From JBEBXQ01 sp040391535 (GTDB taxonomy: Bacteria > Bacteroidota > Bacteroidia > Cytophagales > Spirosomataceae): DNA of 64,000 nucleotides. The notes beneath the pieces are model-generated. The model was not told where the DNA came from, made no database searches, and saw nothing but the letters and a program-made list of their open reading frames with translations. The position numbers and the translations under genes were made by a program. Location of the stretch: NCBI GenBank assembly GCA_040391535.1, contig JBEBXQ010000005.1:1-64000 (forward strand), written 5' to 3'. Shown piece after piece: positions 9,559 to 18,167 of this stretch. How positions within the stretch are numbered: position 1 is the stretch's first letter; every line of letters begins with the position of its first letter.

Positions 9559-10944
9559 TTAATTTTTCAGATGAAATGACTTAGGTCGTGTCAGTGATTC
9601 ATAACCAACAGCTGAAAGTGTACAGCCTCTGCCAGAATCTTTCACTCCTGTCCATGCCAGCTCGGGATCAAGATAATCACAGCGATTCATGAAAAAAGTT
9701 CCGGTTTCTACCTGATTACCTATCTCCATGGCGGCCTGGGAGTTTTCTGTCCATACGGATGCTGTTAATCCGTACGCACTGTCGTTCATCAGGGAAATCG
9801 CTTCTTCGTCAGACTTTACAGACATAATGCCTACAACCGGAGCAAAACTTTCTTCTGTCATCACAGACATTCCGTGATGGACATTAATCAGTACCTGAGG
9901 AGCCATATAAGGGCTGTCGGCTTTGTCAGCTGCAAACCGGCTGGTATCAATCAGGGTTTTGGCACCTTTGCCAAGTGCTTCCGTAATCTGCTGACGGGCG
10001 AAAGTAGCAGCTGAAGTTTTAACCATGGGGCCAAGTGTGGTCTCTGCTGCCAGCGGATTGCCCAGCACATAGGTATTGGTTAAATCCGTGAATCCATCCA
10101 CAAAAGCCTTGAAAAGATTTTCATGTACATAAATCCGCTCAATACCGCAGCACGACTGGCCCGAATTAAAAAACGCGCCGTCAACCAGATTTTCCACAGC
10201 GTCGGACAGATTGGCATCTGCCCTTACGTAAGCGGGATCCTTGCCACCAAGTTCAAGGCCTGAAATGATAAACCTTTCCCCAATGGCTTTCTGAATGGCT
10301 TTGCCTCCATCCACAGAGCCTGTAAAAGCAACAAAATCAATTCTGCTATCACCGGTAATCCGGCTTACCTGTTCGTGGCTGATGTGTAAATACTGAAACA
10401 CGCCTTCAGGAAGGCCCGCATAGGCAAATGCTTCGGCATATCTTTCGGCACATAGCGGAGTTTGCTGAGCGTGCTTCAGCACTACGCTGTTTCCTGCCAT
10501 GATTGCAGGAATAACCGTATTGACAGAGGTCAGGTAGGGATAATTCCAGGGAGCGACAACAAACACCACTCCCAAAGGATCGCGGCGGATAAAACGGGTA
10601 AAGCCGGTAAGTTCCGAAACATGGATATCACGCAGGGCATCTCCGGCAATATCGATCATATACCGTGCCCGCTCCTGAAATCCCTTTTTAATTTCAAAGG
10701 GGGTATATCTGACCGGGCGCCCCATTTGCCAGGTAAGCTCCTCGCCGATTTTATCGGCATGAATCAGGAAATATTCTACGGCCTTTTTACAAATTTCAGC
10801 TCTTTCTGCGACAGATGTATGTTTCCAGGCTTTCTGAGCTGCCACTGCTTTGGCAAGAGTTTGCTCGATCTGCCGGTCCGCAGCCCGTTCTCTTTCGACA
10901 TAAATACTTCCGTCAATCGGGCTGATCGTTTTCTGGATTTCCAT
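9559..10944 (-). CDS. NAD(P)-dependent aldehyde dehydrogenase
   Basis: Aldehyde dehydrogenase superfamily enzyme, 461 aa. The N-terminal cofactor domain contains VAPWNYPYLT (130-139) and FTGSVDGGK. The general base is Glu231 in LELGGKDP and the catalytic cysteine is Cys265 in NSGQSCCG. It oxidises an aldehyde to the carboxylate. In this cluster it would take the aldehyde made by the neighbouring short-chain dehydrogenase, in the role PuuC plays for gamma-glutamyl-aminobutyraldehyde; the substrate is inferred, not seen. The start is 11 nt from the SDR stop. Slightly shorter than the ~480-500 aa of most family members, with no sign of internal loss. Confidence 0.9.
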   Translation of the reverse strand: MEIQKTISPIDGSIYVERERAADRQIEQTLAKAVAAQKAWKHTSVAERAEICKKAVEYFLIHADKIGEELTWQMGRPVRYTPFEIKKGFQERARYMIDIAGDALRDIHVSELTGFTRFIRRDPLGVVFVVAPWNYPYLTSVNTVIPAIMAGNSVVLKHAQQTPLCAERYAEAFAYAGLPEGVFQYLHISHEQVSRITGDSRIDFVAFTGSVDGGKAIQKAIGERFIISGLELGGKDPAYVRADANLSDAVENLVDGAFFNSGQSCCGIERIYVHENLFKAFVDGFTDLTNTYVLGNPLAAETTLGPMVKTSAATFARQQITEALGKGAKTLIDTSRFAADKADSPYMAPQVLINVHHGMSVMTEESFAPVVGIMSVKSDEEAISLMNDSAYGLTASVWTENSQAAMEIGNQVETGTFFMNRCDYLDPELAWTGVKDSGRGCTLSAVGYESLTRPKSFHLKN

Positions 10945-10955
10945 ATCGTTGCTGA

Positions 10956-11729
10956 TCAGACGGGTGTTACGTATGCAGAGGTAATGCCTCCGTCAACCAG
11001 AAAATCAGTACCGGTGACGAAAGAAGATTCGTCTGAAGCCAGAAACAGGGCAGCGTAGGCCATTTCTTTGGCTTCACCGAAACGTCCCATTGGAATATGT
11101 ACCAGACGTCTTTGTTTTTTTTCCTCTGTATCCAGAAACTTCATAAGCAGTTCAGTACGTAACGGTCCCGGACAAAGAGCATTGACACGGATGTTTTCAC
11201 GTGCATGTATGACAGCCAGTTCCCGGGTCAGTGCCAGTACAGCACCTTTACTGGCTGTATAGGCTACCTGTGGAGTGGCAGCACCCAGAATTGCGACAAA
11301 GGATGCCGTATTGATAATGGATCCTCCACCAGCTCTTTTGATCGCCGGGATACCATATTTGCAGCCAAGAAAAACGCCCTTGGCATTGATATTCATGGTC
11401 AGGTCCCAGATAGATTCTTCTGTGGTGACGGCATTATCATCATTGCTGTGCATAATACCGGCGTTGTTAAAGAGGATATTGAGTTTGCCGTATTGTGTTT
11501 CTGCAAAAGAAACCATTGCCTCGTTATCGGCTGCTTTGGATACATCGGCCCTGATGAAAGATGCAATCCCGCCGTTTTTTTCTATTTCTGCCACGGTTTC
11601 CAATCCCCCGGCTTCACTGATGTCAGAAACGACTACTGATGCCCCTTCTTTCGCAAAAAGAAGAGCTGTTTCACGGCCGATACCGCTGCCGCCTCCTGAA
11701 ATCAGGGCGACTTTATTTTGAAGACGCAT
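10956..11729 (-). CDS. Short-chain dehydrogenase/reductase
   Basis: Classical SDR oxidoreductase, 257 aa. The Rossmann glycine motif is GGGSGIG at 12-18. Asp36 at the end of the second strand favours NAD(H). NNAG is at 88-91, Ser143 is the catalytic serine, and Tyr157-x3-Lys161 is the active-site pair. The C-terminus has the usual FLVDGG ending. It lies between the glutamine-synthetase-like gene (43 nt upstream) and the aldehyde dehydrogenase gene (11 nt downstream), so it probably oxidises an alcohol intermediate to the aldehyde used by that enzyme. In the E. coli Puu pathway this oxidation step is done by an amine oxidase (PuuB), which is missing here. Confidence 0.9.
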   Translation of the reverse strand: MRLQNKVALISGGGSGIGRETALLFAKEGASVVVSDISEAGGLETVAEIEKNGGIASFIRADVSKAADNEAMVSFAETQYGKLNILFNNAGIMHSNDDNAVTTEESIWDLTMNINAKGVFLGCKYGIPAIKRAGGGSIINTASFVAILGAATPQVAYTASKGAVLALTRELAVIHARENIRVNALCPGPLRTELLMKFLDTEEKKQRRLVHIPMGRFGEAKEMAYAALFLASDESSFVTGTDFLVDGGITSAYVTPV

Positions 11730-11772
11730 AAAAATGATAAATATTTAAGGTGTTAATTATGGGTTTTCCCGA

Positions 11773-13140
11773 TTAAATTCTTTCAAAATAGCGCTTTCTT
11801 TCCCAGTCTGTTACACTTGAATTGAAAGCTTGCTGTTCGGTTTTGAAAAAATGCAGGTAATGTTCTTTTACCTGAGTTCCGAACATTTCTTCAGTGAACG
11901 GGCTTTTTTCAAACAATGCCACAGCTTCGCCTAAGGTATAGGGTACTCTTGGCAGATGGGCCGCAGCATAAATATCTCCTTCAAAACAGGCTGGTGGCTC
12001 TGTTTTGTGTCTGATGCCGTTTAAGCCGGATGCAATAGAAGCTGCCAGAGCAAGATATGGATTGCAGTCTGCACCCGGAATCCGGCATTCAATCCGGAGA
12101 CTCTGCCCTTTACCTACTACACGAAAACCTGCCGTGCGGTTATCATAACTCCATGCAAGCCGGGTGGGTGCCCAGGAGCCGTCAACATAACGCTTATACG
12201 AATTGACCGTCGGGGCATAAAACGGCATTACATCAGGCACATGTTTTATCCAGCCGCCAAGAAACCAGCGGAAAATATCAGAGCAATCAATGGCGCCCAG
12301 TTTTTCATTGCCAGTAAATGCATTTACACCGTTTTGCCAGAGACTCAGGTGAATATGAGCACTGGAACCAGCCTGGTCACCGGCATATTTGGCCATAAAA
12401 GTCACCGATAGCCCCATGGATTCAGCCACCTCTTTCAGGCATTGCTTGAAAACAATATGATTATCTGCCGTTTTGAGAGCTTCATCATATTTAATATTAA
12501 TCTCATGCTGGCCAAGGCCCCATTCCCCTTTTGAAGTTTCTACCGATAAGCCTGATTTTTTCAGGTGCCTTCTGACTGCACCGGTATAATGTTCCGTTCG
12601 TGTGCCCTGTAAAATGTGGTAATCTTCAAGATAATATCCGGCAGGAGTAAGGTTCTGGAATTTCTGTTCGTATGCCTGACGGTAACTGTTTTCAAAAAGA
12701 TAATATTCGAGTTCGGTAGCAGCATAACAACTGTAGGCTGATGCTGATAAATGGTCCAGCTGTTTTAAAAGAATATTGCGTGGAGCAACGGCCACAGGCT
12801 GATGGCTTTTTTCATCATGGATATCGCAAAATACAAGGGCTGTCTTCTCCAGCCAGCTGATCTGTCTGATCGTATTCAGATCAGGAACCAGGTGAAAATC
12901 ACCAAAACCTTTTTCCCAGTTAGCATAAGTATAACCAGAGACGGGATCCATTTCCATATCAGTTGTAAGAAGGTAATCGCAGCCGTGTGTGCCATTCTCT
13001 GCTACGGTTTCAAGGAAGAAATCAGCATCTGTTCGCTTACCCATCACCCTGCCATAATGATCGGTGAAAGCTGTTATGACGGTATCAATGGATCCTTCTT
13101 TTATTTTTTCTGTCAGCTGGTTTATGGTTAATAGCCCCAT
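11773..13140 (-). CDS. Glutamine synthetase family protein (gamma-glutamyl ligase, PuuA-like)
   Basis: GSI-fold ligase, 455 aa. It shows the N-terminal beta-grasp with VITAFTDHYGRVMGKR, the metal-binding ATELEYYLF, GLGQHEIN, the AHIHLSLW histidine motif, and NSYKRY. It lacks the C-terminal adenylylation-loop tyrosine region of classical GlnA, and its length fits the PuuA/GlnT/glutamylpolyamine-synthetase branch. It most likely joins glutamate to an amine or amino alcohol using ATP, protecting it for later oxidation by the SDR and ALDH encoded just downstream. The real acceptor cannot be told from sequence. The ATG at 13140 follows the DUF4230 gene by 47 nt. A true ammonia-assimilating role is less likely given the neighbours. 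Confidence 0.85.
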   Translation of the reverse strand: MGLLTINQLTEKIKEGSIDTVITAFTDHYGRVMGKRTDADFFLETVAENGTHGCDYLLTTDMEMDPVSGYTYANWEKGFGDFHLVPDLNTIRQISWLEKTALVFCDIHDEKSHQPVAVAPRNILLKQLDHLSASAYSCYAATELEYYLFENSYRQAYEQKFQNLTPAGYYLEDYHILQGTRTEHYTGAVRRHLKKSGLSVETSKGEWGLGQHEINIKYDEALKTADNHIVFKQCLKEVAESMGLSVTFMAKYAGDQAGSSAHIHLSLWQNGVNAFTGNEKLGAIDCSDIFRWFLGGWIKHVPDVMPFYAPTVNSYKRYVDGSWAPTRLAWSYDNRTAGFRVVGKGQSLRIECRIPGADCNPYLALAASIASGLNGIRHKTEPPACFEGDIYAAAHLPRVPYTLGEAVALFEKSPFTEEMFGTQVKEHYLHFFKTEQQAFNSSVTDWERKRYFERI

Positions 13141-13187
13141 ATGTTAAGAATATTGATAGGTTAAGTAAAAGGGTATATCTCCTGTAA

Positions 13188-13811
13188 TCAACCGGGATTT
13201 TCAAGAGTGGCTTTGAGCGGGTACTTCAAAATCACTTTTTTGCCCGACGATTTTTCGAGAATCGGTATCAGTATTTTTTCTGCATTCTCCCTGGTCTGTT
13301 CCAGTATTCCCATTTTTAAAGCCGATTCCCTGATCTGTTCTTCGGCCTGTTTATAGGCTTTTTCCACCAGTAGTGCCTCATCGGTAAAAGCATATTCCGT
13401 ATTGTATACTTTCGAATTGGCATGATCTATTTTAAAAACGCACAATTCGGGTTCGGGTAAATTCAATACAAGTGTGTCTTTCGTCATGGCGATGTCTTCA
13501 GGCCGGATCTTTTTAAGATCAATACAACCAATAGCTTCTCCCTGTATAATCAGCAGTGCTTTGGCATCGGGTAACCATAGTTTGGTGATTTTTTGTTCTA
13601 CAACATCTTTGAAATTGTATTTTACCAGTTCCAGTTTTCCCATGGCCGTTACTTCTTCGAGTACCAGACGGTGGTTACTTTCTGTTACAGATTTTCCCGC
13701 TATCCATTGTGGTACCCATTCGCCGGCTTTTATATTTTCCCAGACCGTCATAATACCTACACCAAGGAGGATAAGTACTACTATTCTGAAGGTATATGAT
13801 AAAATTTTCAT
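13188..13811 (-). CDS. DUF4230 domain-containing membrane-anchored protein
   Basis: A 207-residue protein with one N-terminal membrane anchor (residues ~7-24) and an extracytoplasmic domain of the DUF4230 type. That domain has alternating strands with KLELVKYNFKDVVE and WLPDAKALLIIQGEAIGCIDL, then a helical, Glu/Lys-rich C-terminal part. The fold family is widespread in Bacteroidota and its function is unknown. Its start overlaps the stop of the upstream SBF-like transporter gene by 4 nt (ATGA), which strongly suggests translational coupling and perhaps a shared function. No catalytic motif is visible. Confidence 0.82.
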   Translation of the reverse strand: MKILSYTFRIVVLILLGVGIMTVWENIKAGEWVPQWIAGKSVTESNHRLVLEEVTAMGKLELVKYNFKDVVEQKITKLWLPDAKALLIIQGEAIGCIDLKKIRPEDIAMTKDTLVLNLPEPELCVFKIDHANSKVYNTEYAFTDEALLVEKAYKQAEEQIRESALKMGILEQTRENAEKILIPILEKSSGKKVILKYPLKATLENPG

Positions 13812-14806
13812 GAATTCCGGGATAGTTTCTGAGCAATTATACTGACAATAATGAGTTGAAGCGCATGATAAATCATAATCGGTAAAAGGATAATTCCTGC
13901 TGTTGCCACATTAGGGAAAAGTACTTTCATCATGACGGCCCCCTGTACGAGTGACTTTTTGGATCCGCAGAATACGGCTGTAATACTGTCCTCCCGGTTA
14001 AAACGTAGCATTCCGCAAACCATTTTAACGATTCCGAAAATAACAAAAAAAAGAGCGACCATGCCTATGCTCAGCAAAATAATATCCATCCAGGCAAATG
14101 CGCTGAAAATGCGCTGGTCAAACGATTCGCAAAACGAACTGTAGACAATCAGTATAATGGTGGACTGATCAAAATACCTGATTTGTTTTTTATTCCTGTT
14201 GACCCACCCGCCAAGCTTTCTATGGAAAATCAGGCCCAGTGTTACAGGTACGATCACCTGAAAAGTGAGTTTCCAGAAAACAGTGCTGAGGTCGAAATCC
14301 GGCGTGATGTCGTCAATCACAGTACTGATCCAGATGGGCGTAATAAATACACCCAGCAGGCTGGAAATACTGGCATTAAAGATAGCGGCCGGTAAATTGC
14401 CACCGGCTATGGATACCATTACCACAGAGGAAGAAACGGTAGAGGGTAATGCACACAAAAACAAAATACCGACCCACAGCAGATCACCATCGGCTGATAT
14501 AAAGAATGGTTTAAGTCCGAAAGCAATAAGCGGAAATAACAGAAAAGTGGCACCATGCACGACCAGATGCAGTTTCCAGTTGGTGAGTCCGGCTTTCAGA
14601 TCAGCCGGACTTAATTTAAGCCCGTAAAAGAAAAAAATCAGAGCGACTCCCCAGTTGGCGATTTCCCCTACCGGAACCGGACTGGCCGAAGAGCCGGGAT
14701 AAGGATAAAGATAAGCCAGAAATACAGCACTGAAAAGGGCCAGCATAAAACCGTCCATGCCGGCTTTACTAAGCAATGAAAACAGATTACGTTTAATGAA
14801 GGTCAA
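13808..14806 (-). CDS. Bile acid:sodium symporter family (SBF-like) transporter
   Basis: Integral inner-membrane protein, 332 aa, with about ten hydrophobic helices in the SBF-like (YfeH/P7-type) family. Typical pieces are FFYGLKLSP near residue 60, LCALPSTVSSSVVMVSIAGGN near 115-135 and a C-terminal CGSKKSLVQGAVMM. The family moves organic anions or small organic solutes with sodium. The gene is the first of a coupled pair with DUF4230 and sits directly before the gamma-glutamyl-type catabolic genes, so it may import their substrate or export a product. Start ATG at 14806 is 80 nt from the TonB receptor stop. Confidence 0.88.
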   Translation of the reverse strand: MTFIKRNLFSLLSKAGMDGFMLALFSAVFLAYLYPYPGSSASPVPVGEIANWGVALIFFFYGLKLSPADLKAGLTNWKLHLVVHGATFLLFPLIAFGLKPFFISADGDLLWVGILFLCALPSTVSSSVVMVSIAGGNLPAAIFNASISSLLGVFITPIWISTVIDDITPDFDLSTVFWKLTFQVIVPVTLGLIFHRKLGGWVNRNKKQIRYFDQSTIILIVYSSFCESFDQRIFSAFAWMDIILLSIGMVALFFVIFGIVKMVCGMLRFNREDSITAVFCGSKKSLVQGAVMMKVLFPNVATAGIILLPIMIYHALQLIIVSIIAQKLSRNS

Positions 14807-14886
14807 GGGTGTCAGCTATTAATTGTTCCGCAGCCTGAAAGTTACAATTCTTTTTTCAAAACTGTCTGGCTGTATCATGGTATTTC

Positions 14887-17154
14887 TCAACGCCCCCAGA
14901 AATTGTACCGGATACCTAAGAATACCCTGGTTCCCTGGAGTGATGCGTAATTATAGTTAGGATCAAAAGTATATCCGTTTGGATTGTTAACAGGGTCATC
15001 AACATGTTTGTCAAACGGATCAAACGGGCGCATGATCGGATCACCCGGAACAAAATTGAAAATATTCTTTACTCCCCCGTAAAGTTCGATATCGTTATTC
15101 AGTTTCTTGTTGACCTGGATGTTGGCTATACAAAACCAGGGAGAGTATTCCGGGCGATAGTCGTTCGGTAAAACAGGTAAGCGCATCGGTCCGTTCCAGT
15201 TGCCTGTCAAATCCACACTGAAGTTACGGGGTAAGGTATAATTGAGTATAAAGGTCCCCGACCACTTGGGGGCATGAAGTTGCTGAATGCGTATTTTCTG
15301 ATCGTCCAGGTTTTCTTCTTTCTGAAATACATCCATCCAGGTTACGCCAAGCATGACTTTGAGCGGAATATTGAAATTCATGTCTACGTTCAGTGAAACA
15401 CCCTGAGAAACGGCATAACCGCGAAGATTATCATACAGAATGAGATTGGGATCAGTGTCAAAGTCAGCTATAATTTTATTGGTAAAATAGGAATAAAATC
15501 CCGTCACGTCTACATTAAGGAACATCGGATCGGTTTGAATTTTCCATACATAATTCAGGTTTCCGTTGTAGGACCTTTCCGGATTCAGTTCCTCCCGGAT
15601 CACTACTTCGCGTGCGCCGGTCAAAGCGGCATGGTCTTCGGTAAACAGATTAACCACACGGAAGCCGGTTCCGAAGCTGGCTCTGAGGGTATTCTGAGGG
15701 TTAGGTGCATATTTATACGCGATCCTGGGTGAATGAATACCACCGTGTTGCTGATGATAGTCAAACCTGTAGCCTGCTAACAGTTTGTTTTTGGTATTGA
15801 TGGCCCATTCATCCTGTACAAAAATTCCTGGGAGAGGTGTTTTGGAAGGTTGGTTATGTATACCGGCAGGATCTGCCGTGGCAGGTGTGTTATCGTCATA
15901 ATAGGTATACCGGAATGAAGCTCCCAGCAGGAAATTATGCATATTGTGCCAGTTTTTATCCCAGTAAGCCTGGGCAAATGCAACCTTCTGGACTGCTTTA
16001 TAGGGCGTAGTGCCATACCATGAATTCTGGTCGTGCCAGTTATAGGAAAACTGTGTAAGGATTTTCTCCGTGAGGGGTAACTGATAAGTACCGATGATTT
16101 CTGCCCGTTTGGTGTAAATGCTTTCGCCATATAAACTATCACTTCCGCGCCATTCAGGTGTCCATTTCATTTCTCCTCCCCAACGGTCTTCATAAATGTA
16201 TCTTGCGCCGATACTTGCCACCCTGTTGTCTTTTCTCTCAATATTCCATTTGTTAAATAGTGAGAGCCGGTTTTGAAGGGTGACATCGGTGAAGCCGTCT
16301 CCGTTTTTGTCGGCCGGATTGTCATAAATGAAATGATTGACACCCAGCAGGGTCGTGACTTTATCGCTCATGTTCGCTTTTACCGAAACGTCAGTATTGA
16401 GCTCCCCCCAGCTGGTCCCGAAGACATCGGCACTGACAATGGGTGCTTTTAAGGGATTTTTGGTAATTACATTAATAATACCGCCCATCGCTTCTGATCC
16501 GTAAAGTGAGGAAGCCGGTCCTTTGACGACTTCAATGCGCTCAACCAGACTGTTCGGTATACCATTTAATCCATATACGGTTGATAGCGCGCTGACAATG
16601 GGCATTCCGTCAATCAGAATCATGGTATAAGGGCCTTCCATTCCGTTAATATGAATATCTCCGGTATTACAGACATTGCAGTTCAATTGTGGTTTGACAC
16701 CGTTTACCATACCAATGGCTTCAAATAAGCTGGGTGTGGGGTTTTTCTGGAATAATCTGGGTGTAATAATTTCAACCGGTACGGGACTGTCCAGGCGGCT
16801 GACTTCCTTCATTGTACCCGTTACAACCACTTCATTAAGCGATTGTTGCGAAGCGCTGAGACTGATGTTTATTTCTGTTGACTGAGATCCTTTGACAGAT
16901 ACGGTTCTTTCAAAAGTATCAAACCCGATGCTACTGACTCTGATCAGATGATTTCCTGTGGGAATACCTGAAATGCTATAATTTCCAAGACTATCAGATA
17001 CTGTTCCTGTCTGACTTTTCGGTAAGGCAATCGAAGCAAATTCAACAGGTTGGCCATTACTGGTGATTAATCCATAGATACGACCTGTCTGGGATTGTGC
17101 TGATGGAATTAAGTAAAGGAGAAAAGAAACTAAAAATACGATTCGGGATTTCAT
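14887..17154 (-). CDS. TonB-dependent outer-membrane receptor
   Basis: Outer-membrane active transporter, 755 aa. There is a signal peptide (residues 1-21, ending SAQS), a carboxypeptidase-regulatory-like beta-sandwich (about 24-105), and a plug domain with VVVTGTMKEVSR, LIDGMPIVS and VKGPASSLYGSEAMGGIINVITK. A 22-strand barrel follows. The plug holds a CxxC pair (CNVC, about residues 160-163), frequent in one Bacteroidota receptor group that I associate with siderophore/metal/cobalamin-type ligands. It ends in YNFWGR rather than the usual terminal Phe. It is not a SusC type (no TonB-linked SusD partner). A dyad resembling a metalloregulator site lies ~135 bp upstream. Ligand unknown. Confidence 0.92.
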   Translation of the reverse strand: MKSRIVFLVSFLLYLIPSAQSQTGRIYGLITSNGQPVEFASIALPKSQTGTVSDSLGNYSISGIPTGNHLIRVSSIGFDTFERTVSVKGSQSTEINISLSASQQSLNEVVVTGTMKEVSRLDSPVPVEIITPRLFQKNPTPSLFEAIGMVNGVKPQLNCNVCNTGDIHINGMEGPYTMILIDGMPIVSALSTVYGLNGIPNSLVERIEVVKGPASSLYGSEAMGGIINVITKNPLKAPIVSADVFGTSWGELNTDVSVKANMSDKVTTLLGVNHFIYDNPADKNGDGFTDVTLQNRLSLFNKWNIERKDNRVASIGARYIYEDRWGGEMKWTPEWRGSDSLYGESIYTKRAEIIGTYQLPLTEKILTQFSYNWHDQNSWYGTTPYKAVQKVAFAQAYWDKNWHNMHNFLLGASFRYTYYDDNTPATADPAGIHNQPSKTPLPGIFVQDEWAINTKNKLLAGYRFDYHQQHGGIHSPRIAYKYAPNPQNTLRASFGTGFRVVNLFTEDHAALTGAREVVIREELNPERSYNGNLNYVWKIQTDPMFLNVDVTGFYSYFTNKIIADFDTDPNLILYDNLRGYAVSQGVSLNVDMNFNIPLKVMLGVTWMDVFQKEENLDDQKIRIQQLHAPKWSGTFILNYTLPRNFSVDLTGNWNGPMRLPVLPNDYRPEYSPWFCIANIQVNKKLNNDIELYGGVKNIFNFVPGDPIMRPFDPFDKHVDDPVNNPNGYTFDPNYNYASLQGTRVFLGIRYNFWGR

Positions 17155-18167
17155 AGGATTTGTTGAAATAAATGCATGCTCACGATTGCACCTTCGGGAA
17201 TAGTCTTGTTTTATGGGGCTAAAATAGACATTTTCCCTGAAAGTCTGGCCGGAACCGACTAAGTAAAAATCTGCACAAATATGAATAAAATTTAGACAAG
17301 ACTAAAATTATTTTAAATATATATTGAAAAATAATTTTCAAGCGAATGATTTTGAAGGTAAGCGATCAATCAATTACTTTGATCAGAGATCATAAAGGGG
17401 TACTAAGATGATGAGATCAGGTATAGATGATGAGCTGAATTGCTGACAGAAACCCATTCATTATGATGAATCGGCCCCGGGTTATGGAAAATAGTAAAGG
17501 TGGTAACGGGACCAATACCTGATCCCCTTTTCTGCGGGTATTTACCGGAAATCACTACGGATCAGACAACGGTGGGTCTGCATATAAAGATTACCGATGG
17601 TTTATTGAATATGTACAATTATCAGGAAAAATCAGATTAACTGTTCAACGGTCTTCTTCAGATAGCAAGGAAAAATCTAAAAATAATGAAAGACAGAAGA
17701 GGTTCGGGAAGGAGTTTTTTAGCAACAGCGTGGTTCATCCTAAAAACAAAAACACTACTTATAATGATTCCTTAGAGAACAGGAGGTTTTTCTTAATTTT
17801 TTTTAAGAATGTATGGTATAATATCATGTATATTTTGGAATATAGAAAAGTTTGTTGATTTTTAGTCCAAGGAAACGATTGGATAATCATATTATAAAAT
17901 GTGTGAGGATCGGAATCGCCCGTAAATACCCATGTTTTGATCTATTTTATTGTCATAAATACTGTATTATATTCTTAGTTTAGTCCTGTTACAATTCAAA
18001 ACTTAACGTATGATTTAATCAATTACTTAATTATCACCTCTTATTTCTTAACAAAATTGACCGGATCCCGACCTTCTCTGGATACATGGTCTGTTCTACG
18101 TTCCGCCGGACTTAGCAAGGCGGTTATTTACAAAACAATATTATCTACCTATTCAAAATTTTACTTT
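17155..18167. other. One-kilobase gap between divergent TonB receptor and susC genes
   Basis: No supported gene in about 1.0 kb. The left part is AT-rich and holds the dyad at 17291-17306. The middle (about 17521-17857) has an open plus-strand frame of ~110 codons whose only start-type codon is a late GTG and which I cannot relate to any family. The right part (17780-18060) is AT-rich and should hold the susC promoter, but no convincing -33/-7 pair was found. No RNA gene recognised. Confidence 0.5.
17291..17306. promoter_or_regulatory. Candidate operator dyad upstream of the TonB receptor
   Basis: TTTAGACAAGACTAAA is an imperfect palindrome (6 of 8 positions pair, with TTTAG/CTAAA arms). The shape recalls binding sites of DtxR/MntR-type metal regulators. 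It lies ~135 bp before the receptor start. Assignment to a regulator is inference. Confidence 0.35.

Noticed and set aside
11205..11721. Overlapping plus-strand frames of 144 and 148 codons opposite the SDR gene
   Set aside because: Antisense shadows of a complete SDR with intact catalytic residues; composition is Ser/Pro/Ile-rich as expected for shadow frames.
18057..18167. 37-codon N-terminal extension of SusC
   Set aside because: The ATG at 18168 gives a normal signal peptide; the extension has no signal or conserved character.
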